Assembly: GCA_045595845.1 (NCBI GenBank) | Contig: JAZOBF010000050.1 | Location: 1-23,915, forward strand | Origin: RGIG3009 sp045595845 | GTDB lineage: Bacteria > Bacillota > Clostridia > Oscillospirales > Acutalibacteraceae | Direction: 5' to 3' | Length of the DNA: 23,915 bases | In this document: positions 1 to 8,444 of the stretch, piece by piece | How positions within the stretch are numbered: position 1 is the stretch's first letter | Layout of the letters: every line of letters begins with the position of its first letter | Translations under genes and position numbers: made by a program | Notes under the pieces: generated by a model | The model's input: the letters and a program-made list of their open reading frames with translations, nothing else | What the model was told of the DNA's origin: nothing | The model's database searches: none

Positions 1-131
1 TTACGGCGATGGATTGGATTGGGTTGGCGTTGATCGCCATCGTGTTGCCGGCGATACTGACCTGGCTTATCAGCTTGCCGCTGCGCAAGATTGGCTGGAT
101 TAAAGAAAACGATTTAAAATTGGATTTATAA
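1..131 (+). CDS. C-terminal end of a membrane protein, possibly a PTS EIIC-type permease
   Basis: Only the last ~42 codons are in the window; the frame reads from base 3 to the TAA at 129-131. The visible tail has a hydrophobic stretch (WIGLALIAIVLPAILTWLIS) followed by a short basic and acidic end (LRKIGWIKENDLKLDL). That is what one expects of a final transmembrane helix and a cytoplasmic tail. The ending resembles, from memory, putative PTS sugar transporter IIC proteins of the PfoR-like group in Firmicutes. That assignment is an inference from a very short piece; another multi-pass permease is possible. A hairpin terminator follows directly. Confidence 0.45.
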   Translation, partial: TAMDWIGLALIAIVLPAILTWLISLPLRKIGWIKENDLKLDL

Positions 132-142
132 GATAGAAAAAA

Positions 143-174
143 GCGCCTGCTGTTTTTCAGCAGGCGCATTTTTT
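143..174. terminator. Bidirectional rho-independent terminator
   Basis: A perfect 10-bp stem, GCGCCTGCTG (143-152) with CAGCAGGCGC (158-167), closes a TTTTT loop. It is followed by ATTTTTTT on the plus strand and preceded by an A-run that serves as the U-tract for minus-strand transcripts. It lies between the convergent membrane-protein gene and ychF, whose stop codon touches the hairpin's T-tract. Confidence 0.9.
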
Positions 175-1282
175 ACACATTAAACAGGAATTCGACGACA
201 TCGCCGTCTTTCATCACATACTCTTTGCCTTCGGTGCGTAAAGCGCCTTTTGCTCTGGCGTTGGCGAGTGAGCCGCACGCCATCAAATCATCAAAGGCGA
301 TAACCTGTGCGCGGATAAACCCTCTCTCAAAGTCGGTGTGTATACGGCCTGCCGCTTGGGGCGCTTTCCAACCGTTGCGAATGGTCCAAGCACGGACTTC
401 TTTTTCACCAGCGGTGAGGAACGAAATAAGCCCCAGCAGATGATAGCTTTTTTGAATTAGACGGTCAAGGCCGGAATGTTCCAGACCGAGCTCCGAGAGA
501 AACATGAGTTTTTCATCATTGTCCATGTCCACAATGTCGGCTTCCATCTGTGCACAGATGGGGAGCACCTCAGCGCCCTGCTTAGTGGCGAGGTCTTCGA
601 CTTGTTGGTAATAGGGATTGTTTTTGGGTTCACCGCCCGCGAAATCACTTTCGGTTAAGTTTGCCGCATAGATGATGGGCTTGGAGGTCAGGAGCGCCAT
701 GTTGCCCATCATGCGGATTTCCTCATCATAGCAATCCAGCGCACGGGCGGGTTTGCCGCTTTCCAAGAGCGCTTGCAGGCGTTTTAAGAAATCGAGTTCT
801 TTTTGCAAGCTCTTATCACCTTTGAGGTCCTTGGTGACGCGGGCGATGCGGCGTTCAACCATCTCCATATCAGAGAAAATCAGTTCCAAATCAATGGTTT
901 CAATATCGCGCAGAGGGTCGATACTGCCTTCCACATGAATGATGTCGTCATTTTCAAAGCAACGAACCACATGGACGATGGCGTCACATTCGCGGATATT
1001 GGCAAGGAATTTATTGCCGAGTCCTTCCCCTTTGCTTGCACCTTTGACAAGCCCTGCAATATCGACAAATTCGATAACGGCAGGGACAATCGGGGGAACT
1101 TTACTGCCCTCGGTATACATTTCACACAAAGCATCCAAGCGCTTATCCGGTACCGCTACTACACCTATATTCGGGTCGATGGTGCAAAACGGGAAATTGG
1201 CGCTTTGTGCGCCGGCATTGGTAATCGCGTTAAAGAGGGTGGATTTACCGACATTGGGCAATCCGACGATACCTAATTTCAA
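173..1282 (-). CDS. ychF: YchF/OLA1-type redox-regulated ATPase
   Basis: This is a 369-residue cytoplasmic P-loop NTPase of the Obg-related YchF family, which binds ribosomes and prefers ATP to GTP. Visible features are the G1 loop GLPNVGKST near the N-terminus, the G3 region DIAGLVKGASKGEGLGNKFL, and NLTE in place of the GTPase NKxD motif, which explains the ATP preference known for the family. The C-terminal part (KAPQAAGRIHTDFERGFIRA onward) is the TGS domain. The length is normal (family about 363-366). The start is TTG at 1280-1282; it gives the conserved MKLGIVGLPNVGK start and has GAAGG nine bases upstream. It follows secA by 18 bp and is probably cotranscribed with it. Confidence 0.97.
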   Translation of the reverse strand: MKLGIVGLPNVGKSTLFNAITNAGAQSANFPFCTIDPNIGVVAVPDKRLDALCEMYTEGSKVPPIVPAVIEFVDIAGLVKGASKGEGLGNKFLANIRECDAIVHVVRCFENDDIIHVEGSIDPLRDIETIDLELIFSDMEMVERRIARVTKDLKGDKSLQKELDFLKRLQALLESGKPARALDCYDEEIRMMGNMALLTSKPIIYAANLTESDFAGGEPKNNPYYQQVEDLATKQGAEVLPICAQMEADIVDMDNDEKLMFLSELGLEHSGLDRLIQKSYHLLGLISFLTAGEKEVRAWTIRNGWKAPQAAGRIHTDFERGFIRAQVIAFDDLMACGSLANARAKGALRTEGKEYVMKDGDVVEFLFNV

Positions 1283-1300
1283 GAAAAACAGCCTTCTTTC

Positions 1301-4048
1301 TTATTGGGCGGCTTCGTTGCTGCCGCAACACTTTTTATACTTCTTCCCGCTACCGCACGGACACGGATCGTTGCGCCCGATTTTTTGTGCCTGTGTTTTG
1401 CGAACAGTACGGGGCGCATCGGTACCGTCCGAAGAGGTGGCGACAGGTTTGGCGATCTCTTCGCGTTTGGGTTCCTCTTCACGGCGAATCTGTGCGGTGA
1501 GCATCAGACGGGCGGTATCCTCACGAATGGCGGCAATCATGCCGTCAAACATATCAAATCCTTCTTTGCGGTATAACACAACCGGATCGTGTTGACCGTA
1601 TGCACGCAGGTGAATACCTTTGCGCAGTTCGTCCATGTTGTCAATGTGATCCATCCAATAGCGGTCAACGGTTTTGAGCAACACCACGCGTTCAAGTTCA
1701 CGCATAAGGGTGTCGCCGTATTCGGCTTCTTTTTGTTCATATACCGCTTCGGCACATTCGACGAGATGTTCCGTTAAGTCCGCACGCTCGAGGTCTTCGA
1801 GTTCTTGTGCGGTATACTGTAAATCGGTGGGTTTTATCAGCCATCCGGTATAATATTCGCGCAAGCCGTCCAAGTTCCATTCATCCCGATCGGTGTCGCT
1901 GACGGTGTAGCGATTAACGGTGGTTTCGATGGATTCGCGAATCATGCCCATAATGGATCCGCGCACATTTTCACCGTCTAACACCTGATTGCGTTGATCG
2001 TAAATCAGTTCTCGCTGACGGTTCATGACATCGTCATATTGCAACACATTACGGCGGATGCCGAAGTTGCGCTCCTCCACGCGGCTTTGTGCTGATTCGA
2101 TGGCGTTGGATAACATACGGTTTTCGATTGGCATGGTTTCGTCAACGCCAAGCATTTCCATGATGGTATTCATACGATCGCCGCCGAACAGGCGCATCAA
2201 ATCGTCTTCCAACGACAGATAAAAGCGGGTGGTACCGGGATCGCCTTGACGGCCTGCACGGCCGCGCAGCTGGTTGTCAATACGGCGGGATTCGTGTCGT
2301 TCCGTACCGATGATATACAAACCGCCCGCCGCTTTAACCGCTTCTTCTTCGGGGCGGATTTCTTCTCGGTATTTTGCTTCGAGCTGACGGAATGTTTCCC
2401 GTGCCGACAAGATTTCTGCGTCGGTGGTTTCACCAAACGCGGTGGATTCGGCAATCAATTCTTCCGAGATACCCATGCGGCGCATTTCCGCTTTGGCTAA
2501 AAATTCCGCGTTACCGCCAAGCCGAATATCCGTGCCGCGCCCCGCCATGTTGGTGGCGATAGTGACAGCGCCCGACTTACCCGCCTGTGCGACGATTTCC
2601 GCTTCCTTTTCGTGATACTTCGCGTTGAGGACCTCGTGTGGGATACCACGGTTTTTCAGCATACGGGATAGTTTTTTGGATTTTTCAATCGAAATGGTAC
2701 CGACCAGTACCGGTTGACGGTTTTCGTGGCACCGTATAATTTGCTCAATAACGGCGTTGAACTTGCCATTTTCCGTTTTATATACCACATCGGGCAGGTC
2801 GGCACGTACCATCGGCTTGTTGGTGGGAATCTCAATGACATCCAGATGGTATATCTGTTGAAATTCGGTTTCTTCGGTCATGGCAGTACCGGTCATGCCT
2901 GACAATTTATGATATAAGCGGAAATAGTTTTGGAAGGTAATGGTAGCGAGTGTTTTGCTTTCACGCTCCACTTTGACATTTTCTTTTGCTTCAATGGCTT
3001 GATGTAATCCTTCGTTGTACCGTCTGCCGAACATCAAGCGGCCCGTAAACTCGTCGACGATGATGACTTGACCGTCTTTTACCACATAGTCAATATCACG
3101 GTGCATGACACCGCGCGCCTTGATGGCCTGATTGATATGATGGAGTAGTGTGACATTATCGGGATCCATCAGATTTTCGATGTGAAAATGCTGTTCCGCT
3201 TTTTTTACACCGCTTTGTGTCAAGGTGGCGGTACGGGCTTTTTCATCGACGATATAGTCACCGTCCACGGTATCCTGTTCTGCCTTGGTATCCATTTCTT
3301 TTATCTTAAAGGCGCGCAGGGTGCGAGCAAATTTATCTGCTTGATTATATAAGTCGGTGGACTTGTCGCCTTGTCCCGAAATGATGAGAGGTGTACGGGC
3401 TTCATCCACCAAAATTGAGTCCACCTCGTCCACGATGGCGTAGTGATGTCCGCGCTGAACTTTGCGTTCTTTGTAGATGACCATATTATCACGCAGATAA
3501 TCAAACCCGAGTTCGTTGTTGGTGCCGTAGGTGATATCCGCGGCATATGCCGCGCGGCGACCATCGTTATCAAGATCGTGTACGATCAAACCGACCGACA
3601 ACCCTAAATACCGATACACTTTGCCCATCCACTCACTGTCGCGGCGGGCAAGATAGTCATTGACGGTGACGATGTGCACGCCGTTTCCGGTCAACGCATT
3701 CAAATAGGCGGGAAGTGTGGCAACCAGCGTTTTACCTTCACCGGTTTTCATTTCGGCGATACGGCCTTGATGCAGAACGATGCCGCCGAGCACCTGAACC
3801 GGAAACGGACGCATACCGAGTACGCGATCGCACGCTTCGCGGCAGGTAGCGAACGCTTCGGGCAGAATATCGTCCGTACTTTCCCCCGATGCCAAGCGAT
3901 CACGCAATATTTCGGTCTGCGCCTTGAGTGTTGCCTCGTCCATTATGCGGTAGGTTTCCTCGAGTGCAAGGACGCGGTCACAGAGCGGCTGTATGCGTTT
4001 CAGTTCACGCTTGCTATAATCACCGAACAGGGTTTTTAACAATCCCAT
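1301..4048 (-). CDS. secA: Protein translocase ATPase SecA
   Basis: SecA is the motor ATPase that drives preproteins through SecYEG at the membrane. The 915-residue protein has the expected order: N-terminal helicase domain with Walker A MKTGEGKT and Walker B DEVDSILVDEAR, the preprotein cross-linking domain, and the second helicase domain with TNMAGRGTDIRLGG and the arginine finger region QLRGRAGRQGDPG. It ends in a SEC-C zinc motif (DPCPCGSGKKYKKCCG) that binds SecB or lipids in other bacteria. The ATG at 4046-4048 has an AGGTG ribosome site. A good sigma-A promoter lies about 35-60 bp upstream, and ychF follows at 18 bp. Nothing is unusual in its sequence. Confidence 0.98.
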   Translation of the reverse strand: MGLLKTLFGDYSKRELKRIQPLCDRVLALEETYRIMDEATLKAQTEILRDRLASGESTDDILPEAFATCREACDRVLGMRPFPVQVLGGIVLHQGRIAEMKTGEGKTLVATLPAYLNALTGNGVHIVTVNDYLARRDSEWMGKVYRYLGLSVGLIVHDLDNDGRRAAYAADITYGTNNELGFDYLRDNMVIYKERKVQRGHHYAIVDEVDSILVDEARTPLIISGQGDKSTDLYNQADKFARTLRAFKIKEMDTKAEQDTVDGDYIVDEKARTATLTQSGVKKAEQHFHIENLMDPDNVTLLHHINQAIKARGVMHRDIDYVVKDGQVIIVDEFTGRLMFGRRYNEGLHQAIEAKENVKVERESKTLATITFQNYFRLYHKLSGMTGTAMTEETEFQQIYHLDVIEIPTNKPMVRADLPDVVYKTENGKFNAVIEQIIRCHENRQPVLVGTISIEKSKKLSRMLKNRGIPHEVLNAKYHEKEAEIVAQAGKSGAVTIATNMAGRGTDIRLGGNAEFLAKAEMRRMGISEELIAESTAFGETTDAEILSARETFRQLEAKYREEIRPEEEAVKAAGGLYIIGTERHESRRIDNQLRGRAGRQGDPGTTRFYLSLEDDLMRLFGGDRMNTIMEMLGVDETMPIENRMLSNAIESAQSRVEERNFGIRRNVLQYDDVMNRQRELIYDQRNQVLDGENVRGSIMGMIRESIETTVNRYTVSDTDRDEWNLDGLREYYTGWLIKPTDLQYTAQELEDLERADLTEHLVECAEAVYEQKEAEYGDTLMRELERVVLLKTVDRYWMDHIDNMDELRKGIHLRAYGQHDPVVLYRKEGFDMFDGMIAAIREDTARLMLTAQIRREEEPKREEIAKPVATSSDGTDAPRTVRKTQAQKIGRNDPCPCGSGKKYKKCCGSNEAAQ

Positions 4049-4081
4049 AACGGAACACCTCGTTTGACATTAGATACGGAT

Positions 4082-4110
4082 ATCATACCATAAAATAAAG
4101 GGGGATACAA
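4082..4110 (-). promoter_or_regulatory. Sigma-A promoter for secA-ychF
   Basis: On the minus strand TTGTAT (4105-4110) and TATGAT (4082-4087) are separated by exactly 17 bp. The -10 box lies 33 bp upstream of the secA ATG. Confidence 0.75.
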
Positions 4111-4149
4111 GCGAAAAGGCAAAAAACCGTGCCCACTTTAAAAAATCTC

Positions 4150-4178
4150 TTGACGATGGCGTTGTTGTTTGCTATAAT
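4150..4178 (+). promoter_or_regulatory. Sigma-A promoter for tRNA-Thr
   Basis: TTGACG (4150-4155) and a perfect TATAAT (4173-4178) have a 17-bp spacer. The -10 box ends 17 bp before the mature 5' end of the tRNA. This is a near-consensus promoter, as expected for a stable RNA gene. Confidence 0.88.
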
Positions 4179-4195
4179 ACAAGGGCTGTCAATAT

Positions 4196-4271
4196 GCTAC
4201 CGTGGCTCAGCAGGTAGAGCAGCTCACTCGTAATGAGCAGGTCGTCCGTTCGAATCGGATCGGTAGCTCCA
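4196..4271 (+). tRNA. tRNA-Thr, anticodon CGT
   Basis: A complete 76-nt cloverleaf can be folded by eye. The acceptor stem is GCTACCG/CGGTAGC, the D stem GCTC/GAGC, the anticodon stem GCTCA/TGAGC with loop CTCGTAA (anticodon CGT, reading ACG), and the T stem GTCCG/CGGAT with loop TTCGAAT. The discriminator is T and the CCA end is encoded. It is a single-gene unit with its own promoter and a strong terminator immediately after. Confidence 0.96.
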
Positions 4272-4274
4272 AAA

Positions 4275-4306
4275 AGCCCTCGTTCTTTTCGAATGAGGGC
4301 TTTTTT
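4275..4306 (+). terminator. Rho-independent terminator of tRNA-Thr
   Basis: An 11-bp stem, AGCCCTCGTTC (4275-4285) with GAATGAGGGCT (4291-4301), has one G-T pair and a TTTTC loop. A run of T follows. It starts four bases after the encoded CCA, so transcription should stop before mnmA. Confidence 0.9.
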
Positions 4307-4370
4307 CTCAAAGAAAAAGCGGTATTCGCCGCATATATGGATATGGTATACTGAAGAAAGGGGGAGAATC

Positions 4371-5420
4371 GTGAAAAAAGTGTTGGTCGGCATGAGTGGC
4401 GGCATTGACAGCTCGGCGGCAGTATGGTTGTTGCAACAACAAGGATACGAGGTGGAGGGTGTTACACTGCTGCTGACGGAGGGCAGTGCCTGCGGTTCTT
4501 CCCGTGATGTAGAGGACGCACGCATGACGGCAGAGCGGCTGGGGATTGCGCACAGGGTGTTGGATGAACGACAGTGGTTCCACGATACCGTGATTCGCGA
4601 TTTTGGCAATACCTATGCGGCGGGCGCGACACCGAACCCTTGTATTGTTTGCAATCGCGAAGTGAAATTCGGCAGATTGCTTACGCGTGCTTTGGATGAG
4701 GGGTTTGATGCGGTAGCAACCGGTCACTATGCGCGTATTGAACAGACGAAGAACGGACGATTTCTGCTGAAAAAAGCGGTGGATGCCGCTAAAGACCAGA
4801 GCTATGTCCTGTATTCGCTGACACAGCATCAATTATCTCATGTCCTGTTTCCGCTTGGTGAGCACTTAAAAACGGATATACGCGCACTTGCCGCTGAGCA
4901 GGGATGGGAGGCGGCGAATAAGCCGGATAGCCAGGATATTTGTTTTATTCCCGATGGCGATTACGCCGCGTTTTTGGAACAACAGATGGGTATCAAGCGT
5001 GAACCGGGTGAGTTTTTGGATAAGGACGGGCAGGTAATCGGTACGCATAGCGGCATGATTGGGTATACCATCGGACAGCGTAAAGGACTGGGTGTAGCGT
5101 TCGGTGAACCGCGCTTTGTGGTGAAAAAGGATGCCGTGCGCAACACCGTTACACTTGGCAGGTCAGAGGATTTGTTTTGCGATCGGTTGGTAGCGGACCG
5201 TATCAATTGGGTTTCTATCCCCGAACTGATCGAGCCAATGACGGTGACTGCCAAAACGCGGTATTCGCAAAAAGAAGCGGAAGCGGTGATTGCTCCGTGT
5301 GAAGGCGGACGCGTACAGGTTACCTTTTTAGAGCCGCAACGCGCTATTACGGTGGGGCAAGCGGTGGTGTTTTATGACGGAGATACGGTGGTCGGTGGCG
5401 GCACCATTACAGAAGTATAA
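4371..5420 (+). CDS. mnmA: tRNA-uridine 2-sulfurtransferase MnmA
   Basis: MnmA adenylates and thiolates U34 of tRNA-Lys/Glu/Gln at position 2. The start chosen is GTG at 4371, preceded by AAGGGGGAG at 4358-4366; the frame stays open upstream, but that stretch runs through the tRNA gene and is not coding. The 349-residue product has the PP-loop GMSGGIDSS at residues 7-15, the catalytic cysteine C94 in NPCIVCNREVKF, and the second cysteine C191 in SQDICF. A C-terminal beta-barrel ends in VVFYDGDTVVGGG. The length fits the family (about 350-370). An extended -10 box (TGGTATACT, 4344-4352) may be its promoter, but it would give a very short leader. It converges on the HAD gene at a shared hairpin. 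Confidence 0.95.
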   Translation: MKKVLVGMSGGIDSSAAVWLLQQQGYEVEGVTLLLTEGSACGSSRDVEDARMTAERLGIAHRVLDERQWFHDTVIRDFGNTYAAGATPNPCIVCNREVKFGRLLTRALDEGFDAVATGHYARIEQTKNGRFLLKKAVDAAKDQSYVLYSLTQHQLSHVLFPLGEHLKTDIRALAAEQGWEAANKPDSQDICFIPDGDYAAFLEQQMGIKREPGEFLDKDGQVIGTHSGMIGYTIGQRKGLGVAFGEPRFVVKKDAVRNTVTLGRSEDLFCDRLVADRINWVSIPELIEPMTVTAKTRYSQKEAEAVIAPCEGGRVQVTFLEPQRAITVGQAVVFYDGDTVVGGGTITEV

Positions 5421-5421
5421 A

Positions 5422-5455
5422 AAACGGGGACAGAGCAGTTGCTCTGTCCCCGTTT
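5422..5455. terminator. Hairpin terminator between convergent mnmA and HAD phosphatase genes
   Basis: A perfect 15-bp stem, 5422-5436 (AAACGGGGACAGAGC) with 5441-5455, closes a four-base AGTT loop. Short T/A tracts on both sides (GTTT on plus, CGTTTT on minus) suggest a bidirectional terminator for mnmA and for the rnf-HAD operon. The T-tracts are weak, but the stem is very strong. Confidence 0.8.
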
Positions 5456-5461
5456 CAATGT

Positions 5462-6220
5462 TTACAAATATTCGTTGAGAACCTGCGCTACGCCACCCTG
5501 ATCATAGGGGGCGGTGACGCGGTCGGCGATTGCTTTGACCGCGTCGTCAGCGTTGCCCATAGCAACCCCGACACCGACATATTGAAGCATATCGTAATCG
5601 TTCATACTATCGCCAAAGCCGATGCTTTGTTCACGGGACATACGGAGTTCCGTCAATACTTTTTGAATGCCGCTTGACTTTGAACAGCCTTTCATTACCA
5701 ATTCCGCGTAAGTCGCGTGTTGAATGATATCCAAGTGCTTTTTTACATGCGCAAGCACACAGGGCGGGAGGGCGCCGTAGACCGTAAGTTTAGAGGTGAT
5801 TTCGTTTGCATATTGTGCGCGCCACTGGGCGGCGGTGTAAATGCGGGGATATGCGGGAATGATGCGGTTGGCGGCAGGAGAAGCCAGTTGGACCATCGTT
5901 CGCTCGGTTTCCATAATTAAGGTAGACGGGGATTGCTCAAACGCCTCTTGTACGGGAGCAAGTAATTCTTCGTTGATGCAGGTGCGATATAGCACGCGGT
6001 TGCCAACCGACACATACGAACCCGCGCCCGCAACGATACCGTCAAACCCGATATCCAAAATGGATGGATACAGATACCCGGTGGAACGGCCGGTGCATAA
6101 AAACAGATAATTGCCGCGTGCGCGGAAAGCGCGCATGGCGTCTACATCGACGGCGGCAGGGGGTTGATTGCGCATGGCGAGCGTGCCGTCTAAGTCAAAA
6201 AAAGCAGCAAGGGGAAGCAT
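5462..6220 (-). CDS. Cof-type HAD-IIB family phosphatase
   Basis: A 252-residue soluble hydrolase of the haloacid dehalogenase superfamily, subclass IIB (Cof-like). These usually dephosphorylate sugar phosphates, flavin or pyridoxal phosphates. Motif I is DLDGTL (nucleophile D9, acid/base D11), motif II is the LFLCTGRS region, and motif IV is GFGDSMNDYDML near residue 215. The cap between motifs II and III has the size expected for the C2B cap. The ATG at 6218-6220 has an AGAGG site. It follows the rnfA homologue by 12 bp and is probably the last gene of that operon. The true substrate cannot be told; a flavin phosphate would fit the neighbours but this is only a guess. Confidence 0.88.
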   Translation of the reverse strand: MLPLAAFFDLDGTLAMRNQPPAAVDVDAMRAFRARGNYLFLCTGRSTGYLYPSILDIGFDGIVAGAGSYVSVGNRVLYRTCINEELLAPVQEAFEQSPSTLIMETERTMVQLASPAANRIIPAYPRIYTAAQWRAQYANEITSKLTVYGALPPCVLAHVKKHLDIIQHATYAELVMKGCSKSSGIQKVLTELRMSREQSIGFGDSMNDYDMLQYVGVGVAMGNADDAVKAIADRVTAPYDQGGVAQVLNEYL

Positions 6221-6232
6221 ACCATACCTCTT

Positions 6233-6826
6233 TTAGGTCAAATTGAGTGCCGGTGCAAAGCCCATCAAAGCCAGTGCGAGCAAGCCCAGATACACAAGCG
6301 TGGAGGGCAAGCCGCGAAACGACGAGGGGATGTCCGGGTTGTCCATACGCTCCGCAGCCTCGGCGGTGATGGAGGACAAAAGCAGAAAGCCGAGAGCGGC
6401 ACCGGCGGCAAGGCCTACAGCCGGCAAAAAGGAGAGCGAAACTTGCATGTTAAGCAGTAAGGCAACCCCGACAACGAGGTTGTTAAACACGGCCAGCGGA
6501 AGCATATGCCGCACACGCCGATACAGGGTTTGATAACGGCTGAGTACCACAATGGCAAGCAAATACAGCAGACAGGTGATGCATACGATGATAAGCGGTC
6601 GCAGCATGCGTATCCACCATGTGGCGGCTAACAAGCGGTCAATGGGATAAAAGATGGCTGTCGTGATGACCGAAAAACATAAAACCAGTATGCTGAAACG
6701 GAACAATTGACGCGGTTGGCGGATGGTTTTGAGCATGACTGACGCATCAAAGCCGGCGGTAAGCACCAGATTTTGCATGGTGGCGGCGATGAGGAACACC
6801 AGCAAGGTTGTCATAACCGTGTTCAT
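6233..6826 (-). CDS. rnfA: RnfA-like integral membrane protein, divergent
   Basis: A 197-residue protein with about six hydrophobic segments, matching RnfA/NqrE in size and layout. Family marks that remain are MQNLVLTAGF (for the usual NNFVLVxFLG) and LPLAVFNNLVVGVALLL (for LPLITTNCAVLGVALL). In RnfA, two cysteines in these segments help bind a [2Fe-2S] cluster between RnfA and RnfE. Here the first segment (residues 19-35) has no cysteine and the second has N116 in its place. The ATG overlaps the upstream rnfE stop as ATGA, so translation is probably coupled. It is the last rnf-type gene; no rnfB follows. The family assignment rests on position and these motifs; the function is probably altered. 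Confidence 0.72.
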   Translation of the reverse strand: MNTVMTTLLVFLIAATMQNLVLTAGFDASVMLKTIRQPRQLFRFSILVLCFSVITTAIFYPIDRLLAATWWIRMLRPLIIVCITCLLYLLAIVVLSRYQTLYRRVRHMLPLAVFNNLVVGVALLLNMQVSLSFLPAVGLAAGAALGFLLLSSITAEAAERMDNPDIPSSFRGLPSTLVYLGLLALALMGFAPALNLT

Positions 6827-7461
6827 TCAAACTCCACCTCCCGTGATTGGTTGCGTTGCAAAAGTTGTTTTACCCATTGTAAGGCGGCAGCCATGAAGCC
6901 GAGCAAAACAAACCCGACAAAGGGGTGCGCCGCTTCGGGGAACCGCGCGTCGTAGCCGAGCGGGATGTTCCATAATGACCCGTTGATTGCCATCTCGCGT
7001 AATGCTGAGGTAATGCACAATACCAAACTGAAACCGAGAGCTGAACCGATAGAGTCGGCCAGCGTTTCTAAAAGCGATAAGCGCACGGCAGCGGGTGCGA
7101 TGACGGTGCGGTAAGTATACAGCGTATTGACCGCCATGAGCGGCAAAAACAGGTATAAGTGTGCGTAGATTTCGGCGGAAATGAAACGCAAGCCAACGGC
7201 TGCACCGAACAACAAAGCAGAGGACAACAGCACGTACACGATCGGTTGCAGGCGGGTGGCAATGTGATTCGCCACTAAGGTGAACAACAAATCGGAGAGT
7301 ACGAGTGTCACAATGGTGCAAGCGGACAGCGCAACACCGTAACGCAGGTTGATACCCATTGCCAAAATGGGACACAGACCGAGTGCCTGAACGAGCACGA
7401 TATTTTGCGGTAAAAAGGCGTTCCATACCGCCGATAAAAAGTTGCGTAACGCAGGTTTCAT
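6823..7461 (-). CDS. rnfE: RnfE-like integral membrane protein
   Basis: The start chosen is ATG at 7461, which overlaps the rnfD stop as ATGA and has AGGAGG upstream; the open frame extends 18 codons further but into rnfD. The 212-residue product has about six membrane helices. FLPQNIVLVQALGLCPILAM (residues 17-36) matches the RnfE signature NPVFVQALGLCP and keeps one cluster cysteine (C30). The second conserved site, normally VNC, reads VNT (T113). In the Rnf/Nqr family RnfE pairs with RnfA in the membrane and takes part in electron transfer across it. With only one of four expected RnfA/RnfE cysteines kept, the intramembrane iron-sulfur cluster is unlikely to form as usual. Confidence 0.82.
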   Translation of the reverse strand: MKPALRNFLSAVWNAFLPQNIVLVQALGLCPILAMGINLRYGVALSACTIVTLVLSDLLFTLVANHIATRLQPIVYVLLSSALLFGAAVGLRFISAEIYAHLYLFLPLMAVNTLYTYRTVIAPAAVRLSLLETLADSIGSALGFSLVLCITSALREMAINGSLWNIPLGYDARFPEAAHPFVGFVLLGFMAAALQWVKQLLQRNQSREVEFE

Positions 7462-8444
7462 ATCCGTGCCACCTCCTTTTGCCGACGACGGAGCCAGGCA
7501 ACCAAATGCCAGCAACTGCGATCCAGCAGTAACGACAAGGAATTGACCAACATAACGGCGAAAAATTCACAACATTCAAAACGGCCGTAATGTCTGAGCA
7601 ACATGGTTAAAACAGCCGCTATCACACCGTAGAGAATACGCGCCAGCCAAAAACGCGGTGCGGTAACGGGATCGCTGAGCAAAAACACACCGGAGAATAA
7701 CAAAAGACCGGTGCACAGTTCAAGCGATATACTGGTCGAGGCATCAATGGCGGCACGCGGAAACAGGGCCGCGCCGACCGCACATACGATGAGGTACGGG
7801 ATAAAAATCAACGGAGACGATGAGCGGCGTGTGAACAGATATAGAGCGCATGCAATCAGAATAAGCACGCCGGTTGATCCGATCGGGCCGGGGAAATCGC
7901 CGCTGAGCAGGGAGATCCAACCGTAGGATGTCGTACCGCCGCTGTTGAGCTGTGCCGTGGGGGATGCCGCCGTGATGACGGCAGAGGTATCCCAGAGCGG
8001 CAGAGAATCGGTGAGAGACGGATCGGGGTATACGAATAAGCGGGTAGGAAAACAAAAGGCGCAAAATGCCATGCCCGCCGCTGCCGGGTTAAAAATGTTG
8101 CGGCCGGTACCGCCAAACGGCATCTTGGCAACGCCGATAGCAAATGCCGAAGCAATAGCCGGCACCCAAAATGGGGCAAGCGGCGACATCATGGCGCCGA
8201 TAAGCCCGCCCGTCACCATAGAAGTGGCGTCCGATACAGTGGGGAAGTTGTGTCGGAATATGTTGCAGATGAATTCAGTGAGTAGTGCGCTGAACATGCC
8301 GGATAACACCAATAATAACGGGCGCACACCGTAATGCAGACAGGAAAATGCCGTCAGCGGCAGTAAGCATAGTAACACGCCGTACGATTGGTAGGCGGGG
8401 CGTTGGGCTTCGCGCAGGTGCGGCGCGGCAGTAGCTTTAAGCAT
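7458..8444 (-). CDS. rnfD: RnfD-like membrane subunit
   Basis: RnfD/NqrB carries covalent FMN and riboflavin in the membrane. The start chosen is ATG at 8444, eight bases before the rnfC stop (ATGCTTAA overlap), with GGGAGGAG upstream; this gives 328 residues and a hydrophobic protein with many helices. Family marks are FGGTGRNIFNPAAAG (residues 110-124), the FPGPIGSTGVL segment and FLLSDPVTAPRF. The flavinylation site normally reads S/T-G-A-T-P; here the matching text is TAASPTA, with S161 where the FMN-bearing threonine should be. A serine could in principle accept FMN, but this is unproven here. It overlaps rnfE by four bases, and rnfG, which usually follows rnfD, is missing. Confidence 0.86.
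   Translation of the reverse strand: MLKATAAPHLREAQRPAYQSYGVLLCLLPLTAFSCLHYGVRPLLLVLSGMFSALLTEFICNIFRHNFPTVSDATSMVTGGLIGAMMSPLAPFWVPAIASAFAIGVAKMPFGGTGRNIFNPAAAGMAFCAFCFPTRLFVYPDPSLTDSLPLWDTSAVITAASPTAQLNSGGTTSYGWISLLSGDFPGPIGSTGVLILIACALYLFTRRSSSPLIFIPYLIVCAVGAALFPRAAIDASTSISLELCTGLLLFSGVFLLSDPVTAPRFWLARILYGVIAAVLTMLLRHYGRFECCEFFAVMLVNSLSLLLDRSCWHLVAWLRRRQKEVARI

Noticed and set aside
4233..4370. Upstream extension of mnmA into the tRNA-Thr gene
   Set aside because: The region is tRNA and terminator. A GTG with a strong ribosome site at 4371 gives the conserved MnmA N-terminus.
6827..7579. Minus-strand 250-codon frame overlapping the rnfE homologue
   Set aside because: It is a frame-shifted reading of rnfE and rnfD. 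The real frame has coupled starts, ribosome sites and hydrophobic helices with family motifs.
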